A stretch of DNA of 64,000 nucleotides, from the NCBI RefSeq assembly GCF_026342435.1, contig NZ_JAPEMT010000001.1, forward strand, positions 124,001-188,000, given 5' to 3'. This document shows, in pieces, positions 15,860-24,812 of this stretch. Each line of letters begins with the position of its first letter. The first letter of the stretch is position 1. This DNA comes from Streptomyces sp. NBC_00237 (GTDB lineage Bacteria > Actinomycetota > Actinomycetes > Streptomycetales > Streptomycetaceae). The notes beneath the pieces were generated by a model. That model was given only the letters and a program-made list of their open reading frames with translations, did not search any database and had not been told where the DNA came from. Made by a program: the position numbers and the translations under genes.

Positions 15860-17212
15860 ATGAGCGCCCCGAACGTGCCGAAAGTGGCCGGAATCGATCC
15901 ACTGGTTCCGCCCCCCGCGCAGACTCCCGCGCCTGCGGGAGCAGTGATCCAGGACCGGCTGGCGGGCTGGGTCTCCGACCTGACCACTCTTCACGAACTC
16001 ACCGAACGCCTGGTGGGAACGGGTGCGCTCGACGAGGCACTGCACGAGGTGGTGCGCGCCGGAGCCGCCCTCGTCGGGGCCAGGCGCGGCCTCGCCGTCC
16101 TGGAGCCCGCCGACGGCCTCGGGCCCGCCAGTACCGTCGGTTTCGGCCTCGCGCACGCCGACCTCGGTCACATCGAGACCGTGCCGCGCGACGCGACGGC
16201 GTACGGCCGCTTCCTCGACGGGACCACCGAACCCGGCGACGGCGGGCCGAGCGCCAGCCCCGATCTGCTGCACGAGGAGGGGCTCGACCCGCTGCACCGC
16301 GAGGTGGCCGCGCGCCTCGGGTACGCCGCCAGTTACGCGCTGCCCCTGACCGGTTCCTCGGGGCGGCTCGGCGCGGTCGTCTGGCTGTACGACGAACCCG
16401 CCGAGCCGGTGGAGCGTCAGCGGCACCTGGTCGGGCTCTACGGCAGGTACGCGTCCGAGCACCTGACCCGGCTGCTCGAACTGGAGCGGGCACGCACCCA
16501 CGCGAGGACGCTCGTCGAGGAGCTGCTGCCGAGCCGCCTGCCCCGGGTCTCCGGCGTACAGCTGGCCGTACGGCACCGGACCGGGCCGCGCGGCGGGGGC
16601 GACTGGTACGACGCGCTGCCGCTGCCCGAAGGGGCGCTCGGCCTGGTCGTCGGCTCGGTCACCGGGGCGGGGCCCAGCGCGACCGCCGCCATGGGACGGC
16701 TGCGGGCGAGCCTGCGGGCGTACGCCGTCATAGAGGGCGAGGACCCGGTCGCCGTGCTCTCCGATCTGGAGCTGCTGATGCGGCTGACGGAGCCCGCGCG
16801 CTCGGCCACCGCCCTGCTGGCGTACTGCGAACCCGCCAAGCGGAAGATCGTGCTCGCCGGGGCGGGGCACACACCGCCGCTGATCATCGGCGAGCGGCGC
16901 ACGGAGTACGCGGAGACGTCGCTGTCGGCACCGCTGGGGATGCTGTCCTGCTGGGAGGCGCCCAGCGTGGAGATCAGCCCGAAGCCGGGCGAGACCGTGC
17001 TGCTGTACACCGACGGGCTGCTGCACCGCACCGGGGAGCCGATGGACCGGGCGTTCGCGCGGCTGCACGCGGCGGCGGTGGGCGTGCCGAAGGCGATCCG
17101 GGACGACCCGGGGGCGATCGCCGACCACGTGCTGCGGACGGTGCTGCCGGACGGGCTGGACGAGGTGGACTCGGCGGAGGACATCGTGCTGCTGGCGGCA
17201 CGTTTCGACTGA
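15860..17212 (+). CDS. GAF-domain PP2C (RsbU/SpoIIE-type) serine phosphatase
   Basis: 450 residues. An N-terminal GAF domain (about residues 45-210) senses an unknown ligand; a coiled linker (ERARTHARTLVEELLPSRLP) leads to the PP2C domain (about 230-450) with GGGDWYDALPLPEGALGLVVGSVTG, where the GDWYD Asp ligates metal, then AGAGHTPPLII and ETVLLYTDGLLH. The metal-binding Asp at the VGDVxGxG position reads VGSVTGAG here, so the Asp is replaced by Ser; activity may be reduced. Such proteins dephosphorylate anti-anti-sigma factors. The ATG at 15860 has AGGTGGAAAG nine bases upstream. Confidence 0.9.
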   Translation: MSAPNVPKVAGIDPLVPPPAQTPAPAGAVIQDRLAGWVSDLTTLHELTERLVGTGALDEALHEVVRAGAALVGARRGLAVLEPADGLGPASTVGFGLAHADLGHIETVPRDATAYGRFLDGTTEPGDGGPSASPDLLHEEGLDPLHREVAARLGYAASYALPLTGSSGRLGAVVWLYDEPAEPVERQRHLVGLYGRYASEHLTRLLELERARTHARTLVEELLPSRLPRVSGVQLAVRHRTGPRGGGDWYDALPLPEGALGLVVGSVTGAGPSATAAMGRLRASLRAYAVIEGEDPVAVLSDLELLMRLTEPARSATALLAYCEPAKRKIVLAGAGHTPPLIIGERRTEYAETSLSAPLGMLSCWEAPSVEISPKPGETVLLYTDGLLHRTGEPMDRAFARLHAAAVGVPKAIRDDPGAIADHVLRTVLPDGLDEVDSAEDIVLLAARFD

Positions 17213-17255
17213 GGTCGTCTGAGGTCGTCCCTTGTCCGGGAATGATTTCTCACAG

Positions 17256-17264
17256 TTATCCACA
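17256..17264 (+). promoter_or_regulatory. DnaA box
   Basis: TTATCCACA, the strongest DnaA-binding 9-mer, lies in the 140-bp gap before the aminopeptidase P gene. Confidence 0.6.
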
Positions 17265-17352
17265 GGCTGGGGAACGTTCGACCGCACGGACATACGATGG
17301 AGGGCCAGGAGGCGGGAAACCCCTGGCCCTGTGTCGTATGAGGAGACGTGTC

Positions 17353-18840
17353 GTGTCTGAGGAGCTCAAGCCGGAGACCCCGGAAATCGTGGATGGCGAG
17401 ACTGAGGCCACCGAGGAAGAGCCCATCAAGCAGCGCAAGAACGGGCTGTACCCGGGACTGTCCGACGAGCTCGCCGAGAACATGAAGTCCGGCTGGGCCG
17501 ACACCGAGCTGCACGGCCTGGAGCCGATCGCGCAGGCGTCGCACACCGCCGCCCGCCGCGCCGCGCTCTCCGCGCGCTTCCCGGGCGAACGCCTGGTGAT
17601 CGCCGCGGGCAACCTCAAGACGCGTTCCAACGACACCGAGTACGCCTTCCGCGCCTCCACGGAGTACGCGTACCTGACCGGTGACCAGACCCACGACGGC
17701 GTCCTGGTCCTGGAGCCGACCGAGACCGGGCACGACGCGACGGTCTACCTGCTGCCGCGCTCCAACCGGGAGAACGGCGAGTTCTGGCTGGACGGCCAGG
17801 GCGAACTGTGGGTCGGCCGTCGGCACTCCCTCGCCGAGGCCGAGCAGGTGCTGGGCCTGCCCGCCAAGGACGTCCGCGAGCTGCCGCAGGCGCTGCGCGA
17901 GGCCACCGGCCGGGTCCGCAACGTCCGAGGGCACGACGCGGGCATCGAGGCCGCACTCGCCGACAAGGTCACCGCCGAGACGGACGAGGAACTGCGCGTC
18001 TACCTCTCCGAGGCCCGTGTGGTGAAGGACGCCTTCGAGATCGGCGAGCTCCAGAAGGCCGTGGACTCCACCGTCCGCGGCTTCGAGGACGTCGTGAAGG
18101 TCCTCGACAAGGCCGAGGCGACCTCCGAGCGCTACCTGGAGGGCACGTTCTTCCTGCGCGCCCGCGTCGAGGGCAACGACATCGGCTACGGCTCCATCTG
18201 CGCCGCGGGCCCGCACGCCACCACCCTGCACTGGGTGCGCAACGACGGCGCGGTGCGCTCCGGCGACCTGCTGCTGCTCGACGCCGGCGTGGAGACCCAC
18301 ACCCTCTACACAGCCGACGTGACGCGCACGCTGCCGATCAACGGCACGTTCTCGCCGCTCCAGAAGAAGATCTACGACGCGGTGTACGAGGCCCAGGAGG
18401 CCGGCATCGCGGCGGTCAAGCCGGGTGCCTCGTACCGTGACTTCCACGAGGCCGCGCAGCGCGTGCTCGCCGAGAAGCTCGTCGAGTGGGGCCTCGTCGA
18501 GGGCCCGGCCGAGCGGGTCCTGGAGCTGGGCCTCCAGCGCCGCTGGACCCTGCACGGCACCGGCCACATGCTGGGCCTGGACGTTCACGACTGCGCCGCC
18601 GCGCGCCGCGAGGCGTACGCCGACGGCACCCTGGAGCCGGGCGTGTGCCTGACCGTCGAGCCGGGCCTGTACTTCCAGGCCGACGACCTGACGGTGCCGG
18701 AGGAATACCGGGGCATCGGCGTCCGGATCGAGGACGACATCCTGGTCACCGAGGACGGCAACCGGAACATGTCGGCGGCGCTGCCGCGCCGGTCCGACGA
18801 GGTCGAGGCGTGGATGGCGGCGACGAAGGCCGCCAAGTAG
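17353..18840 (+). CDS. pepP: Aminopeptidase P (Xaa-Pro aminopeptidase, M24B)
   Basis: 495 residues from GTG 17353, seven bases after AGGAG. An N-terminal AMP_N domain (about residues 50-200; GNLKTRSNDTEYAFRASTEY) precedes the pita-bread M24 domain. The dinuclear metal ligands are visible: Asp in LLLLDAGVETHTLY, Asp in TADVTRTLP, His in HGTGHMLGLDVHD, Glu in LTVEPGLYF and Glu in VRIEDDILVT. It removes N-terminal residues preceding proline from peptides, in the cytoplasm. The first 40 residues are acidic and variable. Monocistronic; a hairpin follows the stop. Confidence 0.93.
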   Translation: MSEELKPETPEIVDGETEATEEEPIKQRKNGLYPGLSDELAENMKSGWADTELHGLEPIAQASHTAARRAALSARFPGERLVIAAGNLKTRSNDTEYAFRASTEYAYLTGDQTHDGVLVLEPTETGHDATVYLLPRSNRENGEFWLDGQGELWVGRRHSLAEAEQVLGLPAKDVRELPQALREATGRVRNVRGHDAGIEAALADKVTAETDEELRVYLSEARVVKDAFEIGELQKAVDSTVRGFEDVVKVLDKAEATSERYLEGTFFLRARVEGNDIGYGSICAAGPHATTLHWVRNDGAVRSGDLLLLDAGVETHTLYTADVTRTLPINGTFSPLQKKIYDAVYEAQEAGIAAVKPGASYRDFHEAAQRVLAEKLVEWGLVEGPAERVLELGLQRRWTLHGTGHMLGLDVHDCAAARREAYADGTLEPGVCLTVEPGLYFQADDLTVPEEYRGIGVRIEDDILVTEDGNRNMSAALPRRSDEVEAWMAATKAAK

Positions 18841-18860
18841 GTCCCGTACTGGCACGGGAC
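18841..18860. terminator. Terminator between convergent genes
   Basis: GTCCCGT-actggc-ACGGGAC starts immediately after the aminopeptidase stop codon and faces the end of the HATPase gene. Confidence 0.6.
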
Positions 18861-18898
18861 GTGCACGGGTGGGTGAGGGCGCGTTCGCCCCGGGGTCC

Positions 18899-19396
18899 TC
18901 AGGACGCCTGGAGCAGCGCGCCCTCGCGCCATTTGAGGATCTTGTCGAAGCTGACCACCGCGCCCCGCCCCGGCCGGTTGCGGAAGTGCACGTGGTCGGC
19001 GAGCTGCTCGATGAGGCGCAGCCCCCGGCCGTTCTCCCGCAGGTGCGCCGCGGGCCGGGCCGCGCCGGGGCGGCCCGCACCCGTACCGCCCGCACCCGTA
19101 CTGCCCGCACCGCGTCTGCGGACCGCCGGGAAGCCTGGTCCCGAGTCGGTGACCTCGATGCGGCAGGTGTCGCCGTCGAGGTACGCGGTGACCCGGTACG
19201 CCGCGCAATGCGGACCCGGTTCGTCGTCACCGCCGTGCTCGACGGCGTTCGCACAGGCTTCGCTGAGTGCGACCGAAAGGTCGTAGGAGATGTCCGGATC
19301 GACGCCCGCGGTGTTCATGCTGTCGAGCAGAAGACGGCGGGCGAGCGGAACGCTCGCGGCTTCGCGCCGCAAGTGGAGTGACCACCAGATGCTCAT
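18899..19396 (-). CDS. RsbW-like ATP-binding protein (HATPase)
   Basis: 165 residues; ATG 19396 follows GGAGG. The N-terminus MSIWWSLHLRREAASVPLARRLL is the standard opening of Streptomyces anti-sigma-like kinases. N box LSEACANAVEHG, G1 box IEVTDSGPGFP, then a Gly/Ala-rich low-complexity loop (TGAGGTGAGRPGAARP) replacing the ATP lid, and G2 box ENGRGLRLIEQLAD. The loop is longer than usual. Partner sigma or anti-anti-sigma factors are not adjacent. It is convergent with pepP and divergent from the copper operon. Confidence 0.88.
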   Translation of the reverse strand: MSIWWSLHLRREAASVPLARRLLLDSMNTAGVDPDISYDLSVALSEACANAVEHGGDDEPGPHCAAYRVTAYLDGDTCRIEVTDSGPGFPAVRRRGAGSTGAGGTGAGRPGAARPAAHLRENGRGLRLIEQLADHVHFRNRPGRGAVVSFDKILKWREGALLQAS

Positions 19397-19633
19397 GCTC
19401 CAGCCTCCTGGCTGCGGCTCGACATACGACTACCTATTGCCGCCGAAGGCGGTCGGTAAGCCAGTAATCGGTGCGAGAGCGCTCATTCGGCGGATGCGCG
19501 CACCCCGTGCGCCGGTGTAGGGGGGCCGCCGCAGGACCGGGCGGCGGGCGGGCCAAGGTGACGTACCGGACGATGGTGAGCTTCTGGACCTGCCCGGTCC
19601 GCTACGGGAGCGCAGTGCGATGATGGCTCCGCC

Positions 19634-20500
19634 ATGTCACAGCCCATCGCCTCGCCGGGCGCATACGACCGGGTCGCTCCGCGACTCGCCAGGGCCGCGG
19701 TGTTCGCCGCGGTCTGCGTCGTGCTGTCCGCGATCGGGCACGTACTGGGTTCCACGGCGACCGTGCCGTGGTGGACCCTCGCGGTGGGCTTCGCCGGGCT
19801 GTTCGCGCTGGCCGCGCCGCTGGCCGGACGCACGCGTTCCCTGCCCGGCATCACCTTCGCGATGACGGCGGGACAGCTGGCGCTGCACGCCCTGTTCGGC
19901 CTCGGCCAGAGCCATGCGGGCACCGTCCAGGGCGATGGCGAAGGGCCGTTGTCCGCGCTCGCCGCCCAGTTGATGTGCGGCGGCGGTACGGGCATGAGCG
20001 ACGCCCAGGCGCGGAACGTTCTGGCCACGGCGGGCATCGATCCGACCGCCGGGGCGCACTCCGCACACGGGGCGGGCACGTCCACCGAGTCGTACGTCGG
20101 CTACGGCGCCGTCGGTACGGGCGGTGGACAGGACAGCGGCGCCGCTGCGGCCGACTGTCTGCACTCGCTGGTCCCCAGCCTTCCCATGCTGCTCGGTCAT
20201 CTGCTGGCCGCGCTCGCCACCGGGTGGCTGCTGCGGCACGGCGACCTCGCGCTGCGCAGGCTGGCCCGGCTCTCCGCGTACGGGGCGCAGGAAGTGGCGA
20301 CGGGCGCGCTCGTACGCGCCCTGCGTGCTGCTTTCGCGCTGGTGCGCGCCCTGTGGGCGGGGCTCTCCGGGGCTCCTTCGTGTGGGCCCGTGACGGTGCC
20401 CGCACCCTTCCTCGTGCCCGTGCGCGCGGGCGAGGAGGACCTCCAGCACTCGGTGATCAGGCGCGGGCCGCCCGCGACGGCGTTCTTCCTCGCTGCCTGA
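19634..20500 (+). CDS. Membrane protein at the head of the copper operon
   Basis: 288 residues. Three N-terminal membrane helices (VFAAVCVVLSAIGHVLG, LAVGFAGLFALAAPLAG, FAMTAGQLALHALFG) and one after a Gly/Ser/His-rich external loop of about 70 residues (LLGHLLAALATGWLL). The loop contains several His and Met residues (MCGGGTGMSDAQ, GAHSAHGAG), which would suit metal contact. The C-terminus is cytoplasmic and basic. The gene precedes ycnI in the same direction, 215 bp apart, so a role in copper handling is inferred from context only. Confidence 0.75.
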   Translation: MSQPIASPGAYDRVAPRLARAAVFAAVCVVLSAIGHVLGSTATVPWWTLAVGFAGLFALAAPLAGRTRSLPGITFAMTAGQLALHALFGLGQSHAGTVQGDGEGPLSALAAQLMCGGGTGMSDAQARNVLATAGIDPTAGAHSAHGAGTSTESYVGYGAVGTGGGQDSGAAAADCLHSLVPSLPMLLGHLLAALATGWLLRHGDLALRRLARLSAYGAQEVATGALVRALRAAFALVRALWAGLSGAPSCGPVTVPAPFLVPVRAGEEDLQHSVIRRGPPATAFFLAA

Positions 20501-20715
20501 CGCGGCCCCCTCACGTACGTACGCACACAAGACGACGGCGGAGCGGGTCGTGCTTCCGGTGCGCCCCGTCGCGGCGCGTCCCGGTGGTTCACGTTCCACG
20601 TTTGGACGCTCCACGTTCCGACGTTCCACGTTCCGACGTTTCACGTGAAACACCGATGCGCCTGTCGGGGTGTGCCCCTCATCCGATCCACTTCTGCCAT
20701 GTGGGGTTCACAGTC
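20501..20715. promoter_or_regulatory. Gap with degenerate repeats leading into parS
   Basis: 215 bp between the membrane-protein gene and ycnI. From about 20589 to 20651 it consists of repeats of ACGTTCCACGTTCCG, ending in a perfect parS. It probably also contains the promoter for the copper genes. Confidence 0.5.
20638..20651. other. parS, ParB-binding site
   Basis: GTTTCACGTGAAAC, a perfect 14-bp palindrome identical to the Streptomyces parS consensus. ParB binds such sites around oriC to organise and segregate the origin region. Confidence 0.9.
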
Positions 20716-21477
20716 ATGAACGCAAACCGTCGCACCCGTATCTCACGCCTCTCCGCCGTCGGTGTCGCCGCGGCCGCATCCGTCGTGGTGCTCGCCGGAC
20801 CCGCCTTCGCGCACGTCAGCGTGCAGCCGGTCGGCGCGGCCGCCAAGGGCGGTTACGCCACCGTCAACGTGAAGGTCCCCAACGAGCGCGACAACGCCTC
20901 GACGGTGAAGCTCGAAGTGAGCTTCCCGGTCAAGGAGCACCCGCTGACCTCCGTGATGCCGCAGGCCGTCCCGGGCTGGACCGTGAAGGTCGAGAAGACC
21001 ACGCTCGACAAGCCGCTGAAGGTGCACGGCAAGGAGATCAAGGAAGCCGTCTCGAAGATCACCTGGACCGGCGGGAAGGTCGGCTCCGGTGAGTTCCAGC
21101 AGTTCCCGCTCTCGCTGGGCAAGCTTCCCGAGGACGCCGACCAGATCGTGCTGAAGGCCATCCAGACGTACGACAACGACGAGGTCGTGCGCTGGATCGA
21201 GGAGCCCAAGGAGGGTCAGCCGGAGCCGCAGTCCCCGGCGCCCGTCCTGAAGCTGACCGCGCCCGTGGGCGACGGGCACGGTGCGGCTCCGGCCGCCGAC
21301 GACAAGAAGGCCAAGGACTCCAAGGCCGCCGACTCGCACGACGACGGCAAGAAGGAGACCGTTGCCGCGGTCTCCAGCAGCGACACCACCGCCCGGGTGC
21401 TCGGCATCGTGGGCATCATCGTGGGTGTCGCCGGTGTGGCCTTCGGGGTTCTCGCGGGCCGTCGCCGCGCCTCCTGA
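20716..21477 (+). CDS. ycnI: YcnI/DUF1775 copper-binding membrane-anchored protein
   Basis: 253 residues. The signal peptide ends PAFA-HVSV, so the mature protein starts with His, which in YcnI proteins is a copper ligand. The DUF1775 domain follows (PVGAAAKGGYATVNVKVPNE, FPVKEHPLTSVMPQAVPGW, FQQFPLSLGKLPEDADQIVLKA). A charged Lys/Asp-rich spacer (about residues 185-215) leads to a C-terminal membrane helix (VLGIVGIIVGVAGVAFGVLAG) and a basic tail. It acts on the outer face of the membrane. The next gene, sco, starts 29 bp downstream. Confidence 0.92.
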   Translation: MNANRRTRISRLSAVGVAAAASVVVLAGPAFAHVSVQPVGAAAKGGYATVNVKVPNERDNASTVKLEVSFPVKEHPLTSVMPQAVPGWTVKVEKTTLDKPLKVHGKEIKEAVSKITWTGGKVGSGEFQQFPLSLGKLPEDADQIVLKAIQTYDNDEVVRWIEEPKEGQPEPQSPAPVLKLTAPVGDGHGAAPAADDKKAKDSKAADSHDDGKKETVAAVSSSDTTARVLGIVGIIVGVAGVAFGVLAGRRRAS

Positions 21478-21506
21478 CCCACCCCCTCAAGAGTTCCAGG
21501 AATTCC

Positions 21507-22172
21507 ATGCGTAAGAAGAACGTGCTGGTCGCGGCGGCTCTCGTCGCCGCGGCCGCACTCACCCTGTCCGCGTGCGGTGGCGACTCCTCGAAGAAGGAAG
21601 GCGGCCAGTCGGTCGCCAACGTCGCCACTCCCACCAAGGAGAAGGCCGCGACGGTCCTCGACCGGCCGTACACCAAGCCGAACCTCGTCCTGAAGGACAC
21701 GAACGGCAAGGAGTACGACCTCCGTGAGGCCACCAAGGGCAAGCCGACGCTGATCTACTTCGGCTACACCAACTGCCCCGACGTGTGCCCGCTGACGATG
21801 AGCAACATCGCGGTCGCGTACAAGAAGCTGCCGAAGGCCGACCAGGAGAACCTCCGTGTCGTCTTCGTGACGACCGACCCGGAACGGGACACGCCGAAGG
21901 AACTCGGCACCTGGCTCAAGGGCGCGGGCAACCCCGACTTCATCGGGCTGACCGGCGACTTCCCGACCATCCAGGCGGGCGCCAGGCAGCTCGGCGTCAG
22001 CATCGAGCCGTCCACCAAGGACAAGGACGGCAAGGTCACTTCCATGCACACCAAGCAGGTCATCGCGTTCTCGCCGAAGACCGACGCGGGCTACCTCCTC
22101 TACACCGACGAGGCCACCGCAGACGACTACACCGCCGATCTCCCGAAGATCGTCAAGGGAGACACCCCGTGA
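21507..22172 (+). CDS. sco: Sco1/SenC family copper lipoprotein
   Basis: 221 residues. A lipobox (LTLSACGG) makes it a lipoprotein. The thioredoxin-like Sco domain has the copper-binding pair in TNCPDVCPLT and the third ligand His in TSMHTKQVIAFS. In Streptomyces lividans, Sco passes copper to the CuA centre of cytochrome c oxidase and supports copper-dependent development. It overlaps the next gene (stop TGA shares bases with the GTG of the PCuAC gene), so the two are translated together. Confidence 0.93.
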   Translation: MRKKNVLVAAALVAAAALTLSACGGDSSKKEGGQSVANVATPTKEKAATVLDRPYTKPNLVLKDTNGKEYDLREATKGKPTLIYFGYTNCPDVCPLTMSNIAVAYKKLPKADQENLRVVFVTTDPERDTPKELGTWLKGAGNPDFIGLTGDFPTIQAGARQLGVSIEPSTKDKDGKVTSMHTKQVIAFSPKTDAGYLLYTDEATADDYTADLPKIVKGDTP

Positions 22173-22711
22173 ACACTCGCACCACCCGTTCCATGCGTTA
22201 CACCGCACGTCTGACCACGTTCGCCGCCATAGCCGTGGCGGGCTCGCTCGCGCTGACCGCGTGCGGGGGCGACGCGAAGACCGACAAGACCTCCTCGGCG
22301 AAGACGACCGCTCCGGCGGCCGACAGCAAGCCGAAGCTCGCGGTCACCGGCGCGTTCATCCCGGAACCCGCCATGCCCGACATGGCGGGCGGCTTCCTCA
22401 CCGTCAAGAACACCGGCTCCGTCGGCGACCGTCTGACGTCCGTCACCGCCTCAGCGTTCTCGGGCAAGGCCGAGATCCACGAGACGACCAAGGACGGAAA
22501 GATGAAGGAGGCGAAGAACGGTTTCCCCGTTCTCGCCAACGGCACGCTGGAGCTCAAGCGCGGCGGCAACCACATCATGTTCCTCGATGTGAAGAAGAAG
22601 CCGAAGAAGGGCGACAAGATCGCCGTCGAGCTGCACTTCGAGAAGGCCGGGACCGTGAAGGTCGACATGCCGGTGGAGGCAGCCACCCACAACCCGCAGC
22701 AGCACCACTGA
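22169..22711 (+). CDS. PCu(A)C (DUF461) copper chaperone lipoprotein, ECuC-like
   Basis: 180 residues from GTG 22169, overlapping the sco stop; AAGGGAG precedes it. A lipobox (LALTACGG) anchors it. The cupredoxin-like PCuAC domain carries the Met/His copper site: EIHETTKDGKMKEA and NHIMFLDVK. The C-terminus ends in a His pair (QQHH). The S. lividans member, ECuC, is an extracytoplasmic copper chaperone working with Sco. Here it lies directly between sco and the CopC-CopD gene. Confidence 0.9.
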   Translation: MNTRTTRSMRYTARLTTFAAIAVAGSLALTACGGDAKTDKTSSAKTTAPAADSKPKLAVTGAFIPEPAMPDMAGGFLTVKNTGSVGDRLTSVTASAFSGKAEIHETTKDGKMKEAKNGFPVLANGTLELKRGGNHIMFLDVKKKPKKGDKIAVELHFEKAGTVKVDMPVEAATHNPQQHH

Positions 22712-22728
22712 GGGGCTGAGGACTCACC

Positions 22729-24807
22729 ATGAAGGACACCGCCCCGCTCTTCGGGACGCCGGGGACCGCTTCGGCCGCACGCGTGCGCGAGGCACGCGTG
22801 CGTGCCCGTGAGGTGCGCGTGCATTTGCGTGAGGTGCACGTGCATGCGCGTGAAGCACGCCCGCACGCACGTGCGGTGCGCGTGCATGTCGTACGTGCGC
22901 TGCTCGTGGTCGCCGCGCTGTTCGGCGCGCTGTTGGCGGGCGCGGGCCCCGCCGCCGCGCACGCCGCGCTCACCGACAGCAACCCGAAGGACGGGGCGGT
23001 GGTCGCCACCGCTCCCCAGAACATCACCCTGAACTTCTCCGAGCAGATCCAGCTCGGCGAGGACGCCATCCGTGTCCTCGACCCGTCGGGCAAGCGCGCC
23101 GACACCGGCGAGGTCCTCGACCTGTGCAACGGCAACCTCGTCCAGTACGGGGTCGCGCTGCACAAGGGGCTGCCGGACGGCACGTACACCGTCGCCTGGC
23201 AGGCCGTCTCCGCCGACAGCCACCCCATCTCCGGAGCCCTGACCTTCTCGATCGGCGCGCCCTCCGAAAGCAGCGTCTCGCTGCCCTCCCAGGAGGCCGG
23301 GGGCGGCGTCGTCGGCGCGCTCTACGGCATCGCCCGGTACGCCGCCTACGCCGGGTTCATCGTGCTCGTCGGCGGTGCGGCCTTCGTGCTGACCTGCTGG
23401 CGGCGCGGGGCGTCCGAGCGTCCAATGCAGCGTCTGGTGGTGCGCGGCTGGCTGCTGCTGACGGCCGCGACCCTGCTCATGCTGCTGCTCCGGGCCCCGT
23501 ACACCGGGTCCGGGGAACTGTCGGGGATCTTCGACCTCGCCGCGCTCAAGGCCGTACTGACCACCAAGACCGGTGCGGCGCTGGTGTCTCGGCTGTTGCT
23601 GCTCGGCGCGGCGGCGCTCTTCGTGGCGGTCCTCTTCGGGGCGTACGCGAAGAAGGTGGCCGCCGAAGACGGGGACGACGCCCCGGACGACGACGAGGAC
23701 TCCTCACGCAAGGACCTCACCTTCGGCATCGCCCTGGGCGGCGGGGTCGTGGCAGCGGGCATCGCCGCGACCTGGGCGATGTCCGAACACGCCTCGACGG
23801 GCATCCAGCCGGGCGTCGCGATGCCCGTCGACGTCCTGCACATGCTGGCGGTCGCCGCGTGGCTGGGCGGGCTCGCCGCGCTGCTGACCGCTCTCTACCG
23901 GTCTCCCTCCCTTGAACGAACGGCCGTACGGAATTTCTCCCGGCTCGCGTTCGGGAGTGTCGCCGTGCTCGCCGCGACCGGGCTCTACCAGTCCTGGCGG
24001 CAGGTCGGCTCGTGGAAGGCGCTCTTCGACACCACGTACGGACAACTGCTGCTGGCGAAGATCGCGCTGGTCGTAGTGATGGTCGCGGCCGCGTGGTTCT
24101 CGCGCCGGTGGATCGGGCGGATGACCGAACGACGGGCTCCGGAGGCCGAGGCGGAAGCCGTACTCGACGAGCGGGAGGAACGGGAGGAGAAGGCACAGCA
24201 GGACGCCGAGTCGGTCACCGTGCCCGCCGACCCCCAGCGGGCCGCCCAGCTCGCCCGGCAGCGCGCGGCCATGAGCACCGTCCGCGCCAAGCGGGTCCGC
24301 GACGCCGATCCGGAGCGCTCCGGACTGCGCCGTTCCGTCCTTCTGGAGGCCGGGGTCGCGGTCGTGCTGCTCGCCGTCACGACCGTTCTGACCAGCACCG
24401 AACCGGGTCGTACGGAGCTCAAGGAGGCGGGTCGCAACACCACCTCGGCCCCTGCGGTGGCCGACCGCCCCGTCGACCTGAACATGGCCTTCGACACCGG
24501 CGGGCAAGGCGGCAAGGGCACCATCCGCCTCCAGATCACCCCGGGCCGCACCGGCAGCAACGCCCTGCACGTCTGGGCCAATTCGCCGGACAACAAGCCG
24601 GTGGACGCACCCGAACTGAAGGTCGCGTTCACCAACGAGGACAAGCAGGTCGGCCCGCTGCCCGCCGTCCCCGACAAGCTCGCCCCCGGACACTGGAGCG
24701 CGAGCGGTGTGCAGATCCCGATGGCCGGGACCTGGAAGATCGACGTGACGATCCGCACCTCCGACATCGACCAAGTGACCGTTTCCCAGAACGTCAAGAT
24801 CGGCTGA
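22729..24807 (+). CDS. CopC-CopD fusion copper transport protein with His/Arg heptad extension
   Basis: 692 residues. The ATG at 22729 has GAGGA at good spacing. Residues about 20-54 are five seven-residue repeats with consensus REVRVHA, before the signal sequence (VVRALLVVAALFGALLAGAG). The mature part begins with His after AAA, as in CopC (HAALTDSNPKDGAVV; second site around DSHPISGALTF). A CopD-like domain with about eight membrane helices follows (about residues 200-480), interrupted by an acidic loop (EDGDDAPDDDEDSS). After a long charged cytoplasmic loop and one more helix, a second external domain of about 115 residues ends the protein. It probably imports copper for Sco, the chaperone and DtpA. 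Confidence 0.9.
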   Translation: MKDTAPLFGTPGTASAARVREARVRAREVRVHLREVHVHAREARPHARAVRVHVVRALLVVAALFGALLAGAGPAAAHAALTDSNPKDGAVVATAPQNITLNFSEQIQLGEDAIRVLDPSGKRADTGEVLDLCNGNLVQYGVALHKGLPDGTYTVAWQAVSADSHPISGALTFSIGAPSESSVSLPSQEAGGGVVGALYGIARYAAYAGFIVLVGGAAFVLTCWRRGASERPMQRLVVRGWLLLTAATLLMLLLRAPYTGSGELSGIFDLAALKAVLTTKTGAALVSRLLLLGAAALFVAVLFGAYAKKVAAEDGDDAPDDDEDSSRKDLTFGIALGGGVVAAGIAATWAMSEHASTGIQPGVAMPVDVLHMLAVAAWLGGLAALLTALYRSPSLERTAVRNFSRLAFGSVAVLAATGLYQSWRQVGSWKALFDTTYGQLLLAKIALVVVMVAAAWFSRRWIGRMTERRAPEAEAEAVLDEREEREEKAQQDAESVTVPADPQRAAQLARQRAAMSTVRAKRVRDADPERSGLRRSVLLEAGVAVVLLAVTTVLTSTEPGRTELKEAGRNTTSAPAVADRPVDLNMAFDTGGQGGKGTIRLQITPGRTGSNALHVWANSPDNKPVDAPELKVAFTNEDKQVGPLPAVPDKLAPGHWSASGVQIPMAGTWKIDVTIRTSDIDQVTVSQNVKIG
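22786..22890. repeat. Five 21-bp repeats in the CopC-CopD gene
   Basis: Units at 22786, 22807, 22828, 22849 and 22870, each beginning CGYG and mostly ending in GCAT/GCAC. They encode R-E-[AV]-[RH]-[VP]-[RH]-[AL] heptads. Confidence 0.85.
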
Positions 24808-24812
24808 CCGGC

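Noticed and set aside
16438..19254. Minus-strand open frame of 938 codons
   Set aside because: Antisense to the PP2C gene and pepP; low-complexity Arg/Val/Gly composition and no domains.
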